A stretch of DNA of 64,000 nt from Diadema setosum (taxonomy: Eukaryota; Echinodermata; Echinoidea; Diadematoida; Diadematidae), in assembly GCA_033980235.1 (NCBI GenBank), contig CM067068.1, positions 32,273,046 through 32,337,045 on the forward strand, given 5' to 3'. Position 1 is the stretch's first letter. Each line of letters begins with the position of its first letter. Positions 49,615 through 61,113 of the stretch are shown piece by piece. Both the position numbers and the translations under genes were made by a program. The notes beneath the pieces were generated by a model. That model did no database searches. It was not told the DNA's origin and was given only the letters and a program-made list of their open reading frames with translations.

Positions 49615-49844
49615 AAAGCATCGCGTACTTTATCCTGGTGAAATACATATCCCTCCGCAATTACATGCAGATAGCCAGAGATGTTGGCCTTGACGATTCG
49701 AGGTTTGAAATGTGGAACGTACACAAGGAGTATGATCTTCACTTGCTAAGTTTTGATTTTGCCACCGAGTTCTCATTCCCGCTGAACCCAAACTTCATAC
49801 CCGTTGGGGGCCTCACAGCCCGGCCGGCGAAACAGCTCAGCGAG
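49615..49844 (+). CDS. UGT-B exon 1, 3' part
   Basis: The frame resumes at AGC (49617), giving SIAYFILVKYISLRNY and on to NPNFIPVGGLTARPAKQLSE. It ends GAG|GTACGG in phase 0, exactly like UGT-A and UGT-C. With the first part it supplies 287 residues of coding sequence, or 288 if the predicted splice leaves CCC AGC. Confidence 0.85.
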
Positions 49845-51085
49845 GTACGGTTAAGGACTTTGAATTACCCCGAACCGCTACCACCAGCACAATATTCTGT
49901 ATATGTATATATGTGCGTGTGTGTGTGTGTGTGTGTGATCTCTTCGAACAGGTACGTGATTGTACTTACCTAGGCATCCAAACATCCAAACAGGAATGTA
50001 TTGACAAGTACCTAATGTTAAAGACCATAAACAATAATGTAATGATGTCTGGTCGAGGTGAGGATTTAGCTTTTAACATTTTACAAGATATTCACAAACC
50101 ACTCTATGAGATGTCAAAGAGCATGCAATTCTAAGGGGTATCAAAAGTTTATTAGATGAAAATCGGTTTTGAAATGGCTGGGATATCCAAAAACAAGGTG
50201 AAACAAAGAGATCCTAATAAAAGGTGTGCCCTGTCGCCTTTTATTATTATCACTTTTTGGGATATCTCGGCCATTTGAAAACCAATTTTCATCAAATAAA
50301 CGTTGAATCCTTCTTGAAATTACATGTTCTTTCATATTTCATAAGAGGTTTCTCATTATCTCACTTAAGAATGTTCAAAACATGAAAGAATCTTCACCTC
50401 TACTAGTACTGCACAGTCCCTTTAACTTTGATGGGTTTTGTGACGCAATGAAAAATATCCATTTTACAAAACATGAAAGTTAAACAATTGAAACATAATC
50501 AAATTAGAAAGTTACAGAAATTTTGAAGTTTGACTTCTTTTATTTACGACATTGCGAGTAACCACACAGTGTGTGGAACTTTCGAGTAACTTATTTTTCA
50601 AGCTCTTTCTATTGCTACTATTACTGTTGTATCAACTATTTATAAAAACCTGTGAAAATTGATTATGCCATTTAAATTTAATTTGGTATTTATGTTCATT
50701 GTAATCAGCTTGAAAATGGAGAGGATATGTTCTTTGAAGCAAACTGTAATTACAAGTACACTTTGTATGTGGTCAGAGACAACGCCTTCATTTTTGGGGG
50801 GGTTTTGTTTGTTTTTTTGTTTTTGTTTTTTTTTCTTGGGGGGGGGGGGGGGAACAAACCTTAAAGCAATATTCAAAAGGAAGCAATTTCTGGGACTCCT
50901 TCCTATTCTTTTTTTTTTCTCTTCGTTCCGTCCATTTTCTCTTCGTTCCATTCGTTTTTTCCTTGTTCCATTCATTTCAATATTCCTTCATTTATTTCTC
51001 TGCATCTGCTCAATTCCTTAACACTTTACTCCAAAGTCCAATCTCACAATTCTTTCATATCTCTCTCATCTTTTGTTCTTTGTAG
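49845..51085. other. UGT-B intron 1
   Basis: It contains a GT microsatellite (49914-49938), MITE family X (50018-50425) and a T/G tract near 50795-50852. The 3' end is pyrimidine-rich (CTTTTGTTCTTTGTAG). Confidence 0.75.
50018..50425. mobile_element. MITE family X, copy 3, in UGT-B intron 1
   Basis: It begins TTAA|AGACCATAAAC and ends GCACAGTCCCT|TTAA. Internal blocks match the family, including ATCGGTTTTGAAATGGCTG and ATCTCGGCCATTTG. Confidence 0.65.
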
Positions 51086-51317
51086 GACCTCGAAAAATTC
51101 ATGCAGAGCTCTGGTGACGATGGCGTCATTTTATTCTCCCTCGGGACGTACTTTTCGGAGGCTGTCATTCGGACTAGGCCGGAGATTGCGGAAATGTTCG
51201 CCACAGCCTTCGGCCGGCTGCCACAGAAGGTCATATGGCAAACAAAACACGTGGTTAACTTCAACCTACCATCTAACGTGATGAGAATGCCATGGACACC
51301 TCAAAATGATATCTTGG
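51086..51317 (+). CDS. UGT-B exon 2 (start of donor-binding half)
   Basis: Residues DLEKFMQSSGDDGVILFSLGT open the exon. This is the junction at which vertebrate UGT1A exon 2 begins, again phase 0. The 232-bp exon ends PQNDILG with a phase-1 junction (TTG G|GTGAG). It corresponds roughly to vertebrate UGT1A exons 2 and 3 joined, which from memory sum to 220 bp. The WTPQ motif contacts the donor nucleotide in this family. Confidence 0.9.
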
Positions 51318-52439
51318 GTGAGAAAGAATCTGGAAATATTAGGTACTTTCAGGTTAAAATACGTCAGAGCTTTTGTTGCTACTTTCCTTTCCTACAAGAA
51401 TTGATTGGCATTGTGCACTTTGCATTCAAATTGTATTCTAACTTTTTTAATGCTGCTTTAAAAATATGACAAATGCATCTTTATTTTTTGAAGTCGTGGG
51501 AAGAAGTTGTCGACCGTGTGTGTGTGTGTGTGTGTATGTCTATAGTAGATGAGATTACCATCTCAGAAATGCATTTCCGTTAACTCTAACATCACACACA
51601 ATTATTCAGAGAGTTAATTGTAGCCGTATGGGAGCATTATAAAAACCCATCACATACATAAAACTAGAAATGTCGCTTTGGCGACTGGTATGCCTCCGCC
51701 ATAATGCATGATTTTCCCAATAGGTCTAGATAGTACATGTAGACAATGTGTGATTACATTTTCACAAAATTGGCAAAATATTGAAATGACAAGTTTGTCA
51801 CAAATGTGTTGAATGTTCACCTTCCTTAACCTAGGTTTAATTGGATGAATAGGAGAGCATGTATCTAGGGATTTAAGGACTTTAACTTGACTTTGACCCA
51901 TTCATACATTTAGGCATTGAGTAATTTTCAAGGTACAGGTGTGGAGAAAAAGTGCAATTTCTGAATTGAATAGTAAATTGTTACCATTTTCATCTGGCCC
52001 TTGACCCTAAAATTCATAAGATAATTACTTTCAGGTAGAACATGCATAATATGTACTAAGTTTCAAGATAACTTGAGCCACTTCCAAGATATGGAGGAAA
52101 AAGTTAGTTCAGCACTTTCACTTGATCTTTGACCTTTTGACCTTTGAGGCAAAAAAAAGAAGAAAAAAAAATCTTTCCAGAGAATTTCTATTTGGTTACA
52201 CATGCATACACCAAGTGTAAAAAAAATAACCCTGCTGGCATTGCATAAATATGAGGGTAATAGTAAAATTTTGAAGTCTTGCACTTGACCTTTGACCCCT
52301 GACCTTTGACCCCATGAACCCTACATTCTCTAGATAAACACTTCCAGTCAGTACATGTGTATACTATGTTCCATGAAGATACCTTGAACAATTTTCCAAG
52401 GTACGGAGAAAAAAAAAGTTTTAATATTTTTACTTGACC

Positions 52440-52900
52440 TTTTGACCTTTGACCTTTGACCTCATGACCCAAACTTTCACCAGAGAATCTTAATTGGGTA
52501 ATACATGTATACACTAAGTTTCAAGAAAATATCTTCAGGCATTCAATAGAAATGGTGGAAATAGTGAAATTTTATGTATTTGACCCTGACCTTTTGACCT
52601 TTGACCTCATGACCCAAACTTTCACCAGAGAATCTTAATTGGGTAATACATGTATACACTGAGTTTCAAGAAAATCTCTTCAGGCATTCAATAAATATGG
52701 TGGAAATAGTGAAATTTTATGTATTTGACCCTGACCTTTTGACCTTTGACCTCATGACCCAAACTTTCACCAGAGAATCTTAATTGGGTAATACATGTAT
52801 ACACTAAGTTTCAAGGAAATATCTTCAGGCATTCAATAGATATGGTGGAAATAGTGAAATTTTATGTATTTGACCTTGACCTTTTGACCTTTGACCTTGA
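52440..52900. repeat. 145-bp tandem array with DR1-like motifs
   Basis: Three units share ATACATGTATACACT at 52501, 52646 and 52791, a period of 145. Each carries TGACCTTTTGACCTTTGACCT. Older, more divergent copies extend back to about 51880. Confidence 0.85.
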
Positions 52901-53013
52901 GCATGTGCACCCAAAAGTTGATAGGCACAACTTCACCCCCTAACACATACATGCCAAGTTTTATTAGGATACCTCAACCGGTTTCGATAGTTACCTTGTC
53001 CACAAAATTCATT

Positions 53014-53098
53014 ACGGACGGACGGAAGGACGGACGGACGGAAGGACGGACGGACGGACGGACGAAAGGACGGACGGAAGGACGGACGAACGGACAAC
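53014..53098. repeat. GGAC microsatellite
   Basis: (GGAC)n with GGAA variants. It forms the end of the TGACC repeat family. Confidence 0.9.
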
Positions 53099-53110
53099 CC
53101 GAAAACATAA

Positions 53111-53140
53111 TGCCTCCGGCACCACTTCGTGGCGGAGGCA
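53111..53140. repeat. GC-rich hairpin, copy 2
   Basis: TGCCTCCGGCAC with a near-complementary arm, one base different from the hairpin at 719-748. It lies 55 bases before the exon 3 acceptor. Confidence 0.7.
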
Positions 53141-53195
53141 TAAAAATACATGTGCAACCATATTTTCCCATCACTCACGGCATCTCGTCACATAG

Positions 53196-53415
53196 GTCAC
53201 CCGAAGACCAGAGTGTTTCTCTACCACGGCGGGAATAACGGTTTCCAGGAGGCCTGCTACCACGGGGTACCTCTCGTGGTCTTTCCTCTCCACGGCGACC
53301 AGTACGACGTCGGAGCGAGGGTAGAGAAGAGAGGACTCGGGCGGCAACTCGACAAGATGCACCTGACTGCTGAAAACATTTACGAAGCTCTGAATGACGT
53401 CATAAATAATCCAAA
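53196..53415 (+). CDS. UGT-B exon 3 (UGT signature motif)
   Basis: The acceptor CACATAG joins G|GTCACCCG to give GHPKTRVFLYHGGNNGFQEACYHGVPLVVFPLHGDQ. This is the UGT signature, with Asp-Gln at its end contacting the UDP-sugar. The family's usual Thr/Ser before His is Tyr here. At 220 bp the exon equals, from memory, UGT1A exon 4. It ends CCAAA|GTGAGT in phase 2. Confidence 0.92.
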
Positions 53416-54200
53416 GTGAGTTAGACGCATGTGTAAATTCGAATACGTGGTGTCGTTTATTTATTTTTTAATAGAAATTAAAGGATATCAAATTGCGAGG
53501 TAGGAGCTGTACGGAGAAAAATAAGATGGAAACTATGTGCAATGCATTTCTGTAGAGCTTGCTTCCAGAAGGCGCTAAATCAATCATTTTTCAATGGATT
53601 TAGTGCCTTTTGGTTGAAAGCTCTTCGTATTATGTTCAAGTCAGTTTTAATTGGTTTTGAGTTTCATTCAAGTCCTACGTTAAATCGTAAAGTAGAGGAT
53701 TATACATTTTATCATGTTGTTATGGCAGACTGATAATAATTGCAGCCTCACAGGGCTTATGTGACGTAATGCTGTTATCCACTCACAACTCTGCGATTGA
53801 TTTGCAGACAAAACTGTCGTGAACATGATTTTGATGCTTATAACCAAGACATTGCAACAAAATAAATTGCTGGAAAGAAAATTCGTTTCTCTTTTCATTT
53901 CATTTTACGAAAGAAATTCAGGGGAAAATTATCGCACAGATAAATAAAACAATCGTGTTGATGTAAGGCTGCAAATTATCATCACAATTGCGTAAAACAT
54001 GTGAAATTTCAAAATTTCAGATCTTTCTAATGCCTCATTTTGCTCAAACTTTTGAAACTTGTTTGTATAAACCTTGATATCAGACCTACCGTTTGTTGTA
54101 TTTTAGACCATTCACTAAAGTGAACTTAAATATGGAAATGAATGGAAATTTAAGATGAGAATATAAGAAATCTAATTCTACGTTCTCTGTCTTATCTTAG
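53416..54200. other. UGT-B intron 3
   Basis: AT-rich, with no repeat or exon recognised. It ends CTTATCTTAG. Confidence 0.6.
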
Positions 54201-54486
54201 GTATGCCACGACGGCAAAACAAGTGTCAGCGATCATGAAAGACCAACCGTTGTCGCCCCGCAATCGAGCGGCACACTGGATTGAACACGTGATCAAATTT
54301 GGCGGGGACTATCTACGTTCAACAGGGCCAGAACTGTCGTTAGTCCAATATTACATGATCGATGTACTGGCGTTATATTTCATCGTTTTTCTTATAATCG
54401 TAATTACTATATTCCTCATTTTGCGCCGTGGATTTTTACTACTCTTGCGCTTCGGTTGTGGATGGACCAAACAGAAAAAGGACTAA
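54201..54486 (+). CDS. UGT-B exon 4 (membrane anchor and ER-retrieval tail)
   Basis: It begins YATTAKQVSAIMKDQPLSPRN, then AAHWIEHVIKFGGDYLRS, typical of the UGT C-terminal domain. A transmembrane segment of about 24 residues (DVLALYFIVFLIIVITIFLIL) follows. The tail ends KQKKD, a KXKXX-type ER-retrieval signal, before TAA at 54484-54486. Exons 2-4 give 245 residues. With exon 1 the protein is about 532, a normal UGT length. No AATAAA occurs in the first few hundred bases after the stop. Confidence 0.9.
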
Positions 54487-56774
54487 CTTGCTTAGTGTCG
54501 ACCGCATTACGTGTAGATTTTCGAATATTTTCTTTTTCTGAAATTGACATTATATAGCCATTGCAAAAACATCAGATTACATCGAGAAGGGAGAGAGAGA
54601 GAAAAAAAAAAGATGGACAAGGAAAAAAAAGAACAAAATTGTGAGTATAATTTTATTTTGCATTTTTCATAATCTTCTGCAACAGGGATATACGAGAACT
54701 TCTCCACCTGAACCCATGTACATGTGCATAAAGTGCCAAAATTATTTAACACTTGAGAGTATGATTATTATCAAAGCTATTTGCCTGCATGTATATATCA
54801 TTTCGTTGTCAAATGTGTTATGATATGAATCGTAAATACAATATGCAGCTTTGTAATCCCTTTTGATGAACCTGATAGGTAATTAGACTTTTTTATACGC
54901 ATGAGGGGAAAAATGTCACTTGTATCAACAGCCATTATGGGTTTTATGTTCACTGAGATAAGCATCTGCTATGGAATGATAATTCATGTAATCCCTATAA
55001 TGACTAGCCTTTTCCAAAGGCAGCTCGCTTTAATTTCAGCACACGCATACTGAGAGCAATGGACTCGCACCAAAGAGGTTCTATATGTAATAGAGCGCGC
55101 GCTCGCTCGCACATAAAAGCGGGGCCAATTGAACGACCCGCCGCCATTAGCAAAGAGGTCGAGAAGTCGAGCATTCGCGAAGGTACCACGCGTAATACCT
55201 ATCACTCTCACTTGTGCTGACATGATTAAGTGTGGGTTTGTTTGTTTTGGTTTTTTTTTTTTTTTTTTTTTGGGGGGGGGGGGGGTGTTCTAACACCACA
55301 GGGAACAAGATTTCATTGCACAAGTAATTTAAACATTCACATTTGATTGTCTATACATATTATGTGAACTTCTAATGGAAAAGAATGTAAGAGAGCACAG
55401 CAGAAAGTGTATTACAATGATACTGAGAACAAGCCAAAGTGTGGTCTGTATACATGCAAAGCTTTATATTTTATATTTATAATACGATTTATATTGACAA
55501 CTTTATATATTTTTTAAGACGGTGCAATTTCTATGACACACATATTTTCTTTTATAATAATGATAATGAGTTGAATTGAGATTGTTGTGTGATATTGATT
55601 GAGCTTATGTATTCAGATCATTATTAGAAAATAATCTTGTTGTGAGAATTGTTATGTTGTGAGAATTGTTATGAGAATAACTGAAATGTGAAATATAAAT
55701 GAATGTTGTTGTGTTTGTATGCTTATTGCATATGCGTTGGTAGCCCGCCCCCCTCTTTATGTATAAGGTATTTCAATTTTTGTATAATTTTAACCATTAA
55801 CGAAATATAATATTGTTGAAAAGATTGTAATGTTAAAAGATTGTATGAATTGAAATGATTTTAATAGAAATACAAGATGAAAAAGAAATAGATTCATTAT
55901 TTTATATCTTTTTGCATATCTCATTCCAAGTATTCTCTTCTGTCTCTTTCTATCTCTCTTGCTATCTCCTTCCTACCCCTTCTGTGTTTCTCTCTCTCTC
56001 TCTCTCCGTCTCCGTACACAAGTGTTTGATATCTCTTGTGTTATCACTGCCCGCCTATTTTTATTTTTTTGGGGGGGGGGGGTATATGTATAAACAAAAT
56101 TTGAAAGTTGTTGGAGAAGTATAATGATTGTGTATTTTTGATATATTTTAGAGTATAAATTTGTGTATGCATATGTGATGGTGACGTGAAGATTATGTTT
56201 AATTTTTCTCGCAGCTCTTTTAATGTGTATGTATAAGTGTATTTGATTAATTTTGTATTTTGGTCATCAGGTGTCTTTTATATATGTATATATAATTGTG
56301 TAGTTTTATATTTTAATTATAGAATGATTGTATGATTATGTATGTTATTATAAAATGAAATATTATATTGTACAACATTCTGCAATTCAGCCATCTTCAT
56401 GGCTGCAAATGATTTTTTAAATAAACCATTACCATTACTATCATTACAATTACCAGTACTATAGTATCATGGGTGAGTGGATACTGCCTTTTTCACAATT
56501 ACTATGATGAGGCACTCAATGAATTACCATTGAATATCTTGTGCTTGCCGTAAGTGAATGATTACCTGCTGGCTAATAAACCGGTGCCACAAACAGCAAC
56601 ATTTAAGACAGAATCGCACATAATTAGCTGTCCATATATGTGTACCATGCACTAATCTCTATGCAATCAACTTTAAAGCCTCCAAGGTGATAGTGTACTG
56701 TATCCAATAGTGTTTTTGCAGTCCTCCCTGCTGTCTGTGCCTTGAGTTATGCATGGTCTGGACTCAAGACATGC

Positions 56775-56814
<40 letters not shown>

Positions 56815-58639
56815 GTGTGTGTGTGCGTATGTGTGTGTTTGTTGTGAGTGTGTGTGTGTGTATTTTGTGGGTGTGTGTGGGAGTGTTTGTTGTATGTGTG
56901 TCTGATGTTTCTAAGTGTCATATATTATGTTAAATCAGTACTCCATAGCAAAGAGTATACACTGTACCTTTCTACAATCTTAATTGACGTATGAATGCAT
57001 GTTTGGCAATTTAGGCTTCACGTTAAGGCACATATTTGACACATTAGAGCAAGTCCTTTTTTTTTTTCATCAAAACACGTGTACTGTGTTGAGAATGTAT
57101 CTCTCTTATAAAATCCGGAGGCATATGGACAAATATTGATTTTCCTTAAAATTAGAATGATTTTTCCAACCCAACCCAATCTTCAAAGCTGTACTTTACG
57201 TGTATTACTATAGGCACTTCTGGGTTCAGGCTTCTGGTAGTCGCGATTTCAAGTCACTCGCGTCAAGTGTTCCTCGCTCTTCCTCGGGAGAGCGGGAATT
57301 TCGTCCTCAGTTCTTTTGATTTTGCTCGGGCCATTGCATTTTCGCTCTACACTGTCGTTGTCAGTTCAATTCAATTCAAATGATCTAATTTCCATATAAA
57401 GTAATACAAAGCAATATGCATAATGCTTACGTGATGAATACATAATACTTCACGAAACTTTGAATCACATAAGTTTCAACAAATATGGATACAATATCAT
57501 AATGATATCAACTTTGGTTTTTAGATAAACAAGTAAGCAATACAATCCTATTTTCTGCTAATACTCTTTATTAAGGGAAATCGAGGCCAAAAGATAATGT
57601 GAATTGAGTGAAGGCACCAATTTCAGTAAAATACGTGAGTGAAAGTTTTAGGAAATTAAATCAGACAATGATTCAAAAACTTTGATTTTGTAAAGTTTCG
57701 GTGTTGATAAGGAGACTTCTACATTCCATGACGTCATTATGGACGACAAAATGAAAAAAAAAATGTGATTCAACATACGTTGTATTTTCACTTTTCTAGA
57801 ATGGTGAAAGAGCACGCCCTTAAAGTAATGCCAGTACCAGGTCGAAGGATTGTACTTTCCATGGTAAAGGAAATTTGGTTGAGTAGTTTGCCATGAATAT
57901 GCATTTGTTCAAAGTGGGTGTGGCCTGTTAGGCCCACGTTGGAAAAAAAAACAGATGGATCGAGACTGTGAGCATGCCGTTTGAGGCGAGGGAAGAAAGA
58001 AGTTTTTGTTACTTTAAGTGTGATATCATTGGTGGTGGTGATTTGTTTTGCTTTCAGAAAGTGTGACATGTTGTTGCCCCACCAGGCCTTCCCTCCCTTC
58101 CGTAATAAGTTATATTTTCTTTATAATTGTGTCGACAATGACGTCATAAACTGGAGTAGTCACTTGTCCACCAGTGACGGCACCGAAACTTAGAAATTAA
58201 AATATTTTTACGTCTGTTTCCTTTCAGAGGTCACTATTGTGTCCCTTCGAAATTCCAGCAAGTTCGACTTTGCTGGGTTGTATATCTGCAGAGAATTTGC
58301 TAGGTTTGAGACATATCATTCTACACAGAAAAATAATCGAGACAGTTCTCATTTGAAGACAGTCATGGTTAGTACATGAATGACGCAGCGATTCTTTCAT
58401 TGATCGCGCCAGGAAAAAGTAAACACATGCAAGCATGGTATGGTGAGGATATCCACTGTAAGCGATGGGTGCCACGTTTGTTAAAAGGCTTATTCAGATA
58501 ACAGTACAATCACACGTTGGACCTAGTACGTCTCACGGTATTGGACCCAATGGCCCGAATTCACGAAGGTGGTACAAATGAAACCATGGTTTAAACCATG
58601 GACAAAAACCATGGAGCGCCAAGTGTCGCATGGTATATG
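54487..58639. other. intergenic region between UGT-B and UGT-C
   Basis: Contents are a T/G tract (55250-55285), a CT run near 55990-56005, a TG microsatellite and a possible retroposon 3' end at about 56380-56430 (TTTAAATAAACC then CATTAC repeats). No supportable gene. Confidence 0.45.
56777..56900. repeat. TG microsatellite
   Basis: (TG)n with interspersed GTGCG and TTG variants. It explains the long low-complexity frames on both strands. Confidence 0.95.
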
Positions 58640-58783
58640 TTGTTACGAAATTGGTCATTTCGTCGACAAAATGACCGTTTCGTTAACAAAATTATTATTT
58701 CGTGGACGAAATGTTCAATTAATTACAAAATGTTGTCATTTCGTGACAAAATAACCATTTCATCGACGAAATGACTGATTTCC
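58640..58783. repeat. ATTTCGTCGACAAAAT array abutting UGT-C
   Basis: Imperfect direct and inverted copies of TCATTTCGTCGACAAAATGA, with GTTAAC, GTGGAC and ATCGAC variants, end within a few bases of the UGT-C coding homology. Confidence 0.7.
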
Positions 58784-58789
58784 TTACGC

Positions 58790-59657
58790 AAGCATAACTA
58801 CTTGTACGTGTTCGTGTTTTTGATGAGTGTAGCCGGCGTTTTCGGAGCCAATATCCTGATGTCCAACATGTACGGTGAAGGCAGCCATTTTTTGGCAGGT
58901 GCCTCGATCGCAGAAGCCTTGGTTTGTCGTGGACACAACGTGACGAGCCTCATTAGCCGAGCCTACGATCAGCGGGCGAGCGATCCCCAGTTTTCGTTCA
59001 TGACGTTCGCCACCTTCGAGCATCGTAACAAGTCCAAAGAGGAGGTTCGTTACGCCTTCAAGCGTTTCAACACGCTGGCGTTTTTTGATCTTACTCGCCA
59101 GATTGTAGAATTGTCTCCGTTTCTGATGAATATGTCCAAGGATTGTAGAGATATTGTCACGGTGTCACGTTGTCACGATGTTGACGCGCCTAAAAGATAC
59201 CGACATCATCGTCATGGACATCAGCTGGCCTTGTGCTGCGGTCATCAGGCGCGTGTTGGAGCGTAAATTCCACAAGGACATCAAATTAGTGTCGTTGAAT
59301 CCATTCACACCACAAGGAATGTCTATCTCCATGTATGGAACAAGTTTCAATCCTTCCTACCAACCAGAAATGGGTCTAGGGTTTAGAGATACCATGACAT
59401 TTTCCCAAAGGTTCTTGAATACCTTGCAAAGCATCGTGTACTTTATCTTGACAAAATATACGACACTGCCAAATTACAAGCAGCTAGCAAGAGACATTGG
59501 TTTGGACGAATCCAGGTTTGACGCGTGGAGCTATTACAAGGAGTTTGATCTAAACTTGTTAAGTTCGGATTTTTCCACCGAAATCTCGTTCCCGTTGAAC
59601 CCAAACTTCATACCCGTGGGAGGCCTAACGGCCCGGCCGGCGAAACAGCCCAGTGAG
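58790..59657 (+). pseudogene. UGT-C exon 1, disrupted
   Basis: Homology to UGT-A and UGT-B begins at the signal peptide. The codon aligned with their ATG is AAG (58790-58792), so the start is lost. The next in-frame ATG lies 10 codons inside the signal peptide. The frame is good through GSHFLAGAS and SKDCRDIVT. At 59154-59177 a TTGTCACG-like 8-mer occurs three times and shifts the frame (net +7 against UGT-B). The homology then continues in another frame through DIIVMDISWPC to NPNFIPVGGLTARPAKQPSE. It ends GAG|GTACGG. Confidence 0.85.
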
Positions 59658-60169
59658 GTACGGTTAAGGACATGCTATCCTGAATAGTAATAAATATCCA
59701 TGTTGACCAAGTACTAAACCCTGGCTAAACAACCACTTCGATGATAATCATCAGGACTCAAAATATGATTTTACTTAGTTTGTTTAGTACCATGTCAGAA
59801 GAAAAGTGCAATTATAATGGTTCACGATGAGGTATTTTCTGTCATTATGTTACCTAATATAGACCCTGCTTATTTCTTATACACCTACAATTACTAACAT
59901 GTTTTCAGAAATTCCAAACTTTTACATTTGATAGTTCATCCATAGCTCTATGCCACTATACTCGATACAACCATATTGCTCGTCAGATTGGGTGATTATG
60001 TAACTTTTCCTACTGGTTCATAAAAAAATAATGCATGCATTAAGAATCGTCTCATTACTCAGAGTCCAGTGGAAGAAGGTGGAAGGCCTGTAGGTTACGA
60101 GGTGACGAAATAATTGCGTCACCTTTTCCCCCTCTTACACAGCTTTTGTCTCTACTGTTCATTGCGTAG

Positions 60170-60401
60170 GAACTCGAAAAATTCATGCAGAGCTCTGGTG
60201 ACGATGGCGTCACTTTATTCTCCCTCGGGACGTACTTTTCGGAGGCCGTCACTCGGACCAAGCCGGAGATTGCCGAAATGCTCGTCACAGCCTTCGGCCG
60301 GCTGCCACAGAAAGTCATCTGGCAGACCATAGACGTGGGGAACCTGAATCTGCCAACGAACGTGTTGACGACACCTTGGGTTCCTCAAAATGACTTGCTG
60401 G
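60170..60401 (+). pseudogene. UGT-C exon 2, intact exon of a broken gene
   Basis: The acceptor GCGTAG leads into ELEKFMQSSGDDGVTLFSLGT, and the exon is 232 bp as in UGT-B. It ends CTG G|GTAAGA, phase 1. Nucleotide identity to UGT-B exon 2 is very high, including silent sites. Confidence 0.85.
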
Positions 60402-60439
60402 GTAAGACCATTAAACGATGAGTACAGTTAATAACATCT

Positions 60440-60680
60440 GCTGTGGTGGCACTGTGGCATAGTGGATAATACTCCTGACTCCCACTCAGAGGACCCGAGT
60501 TCTAAACAAGTACAGTGCTTACGTCACTGGACGAGATGGTGTACCCACGATTTCCCTCTTCACCCATGTGTATAAATAGGTAGTGGTCAATGGGTAATGC
60601 TGGGATAAAGATAATGGCATGTCCCTCTCGTAGAGCAGTGGCAACACTGAAGAGGCTATAGTTACCCTGGATAGAGAATA
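60440..60680 (+). mobile_element. degenerate tRNA-derived SINE
   Basis: A box A-like GGCATAGTGGATAATAC at about 60457 and a decayed box B (GAGTTCTAAAC, about 60497) precede a tail that ends at the CTT microsatellite. Confidence 0.45.
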
Positions 60681-60726
60681 CTTTCTTCTTCTTCTTCTTC
60701 TTCTTCTTCTTCTTCTTCTTCTTCTT
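60681..60726. repeat. CTT microsatellite
   Basis: (CTT)n tract. Confidence 0.95.
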
Positions 60727-61113
60727 GTTCTCATTATTTTTAATACCTGTCGAAATATGTTGAATCGTTTTGCTGTTACTTTCTCTAGCAAGACACGATT
60801 TGCATTATGAACATAGAATTGGAATGTCAGAGACCATTATTTTTTACTCTTTCAAATGATTGTTTTATGAGAGTGAAAGATATGGATTGTCGTCATTTGC
60901 GTGTGTTCAGATCGTCCAGCAGTCATCATACAATTCCTTTGACCTTCGAAACGACCTTCATCGTCATTCCCCACTTGAGGGAACGAGTAAAGGAATCCTT
61001 TGCTGTGTTTATGATATCCAGCTTTATGCTGAGCCAACCCTGCTGGAAAGAACACAGCATTCCAGAGTGTGCTCACAGTGTGTCCACATAGTTGACTATG
61101 TAAAACTATTCGA

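Larger units (their letters stand above)
51318..53195. other. UGT-B intron 2 with TGACC tandem array
   Basis: It holds a GT run (51518-51536), a 145-bp tandem array of TGACCTTTGACC-bearing units (best copies 52440-52900), a GGAC tetranucleotide tract (53014-53098) and the hairpin at 53111-53140. Confidence 0.75.

Noticed and set aside
56673..56933. Open frames on both strands with Cys/Val or His/Thr runs
   Set aside because: They translate a TG/CA microsatellite.
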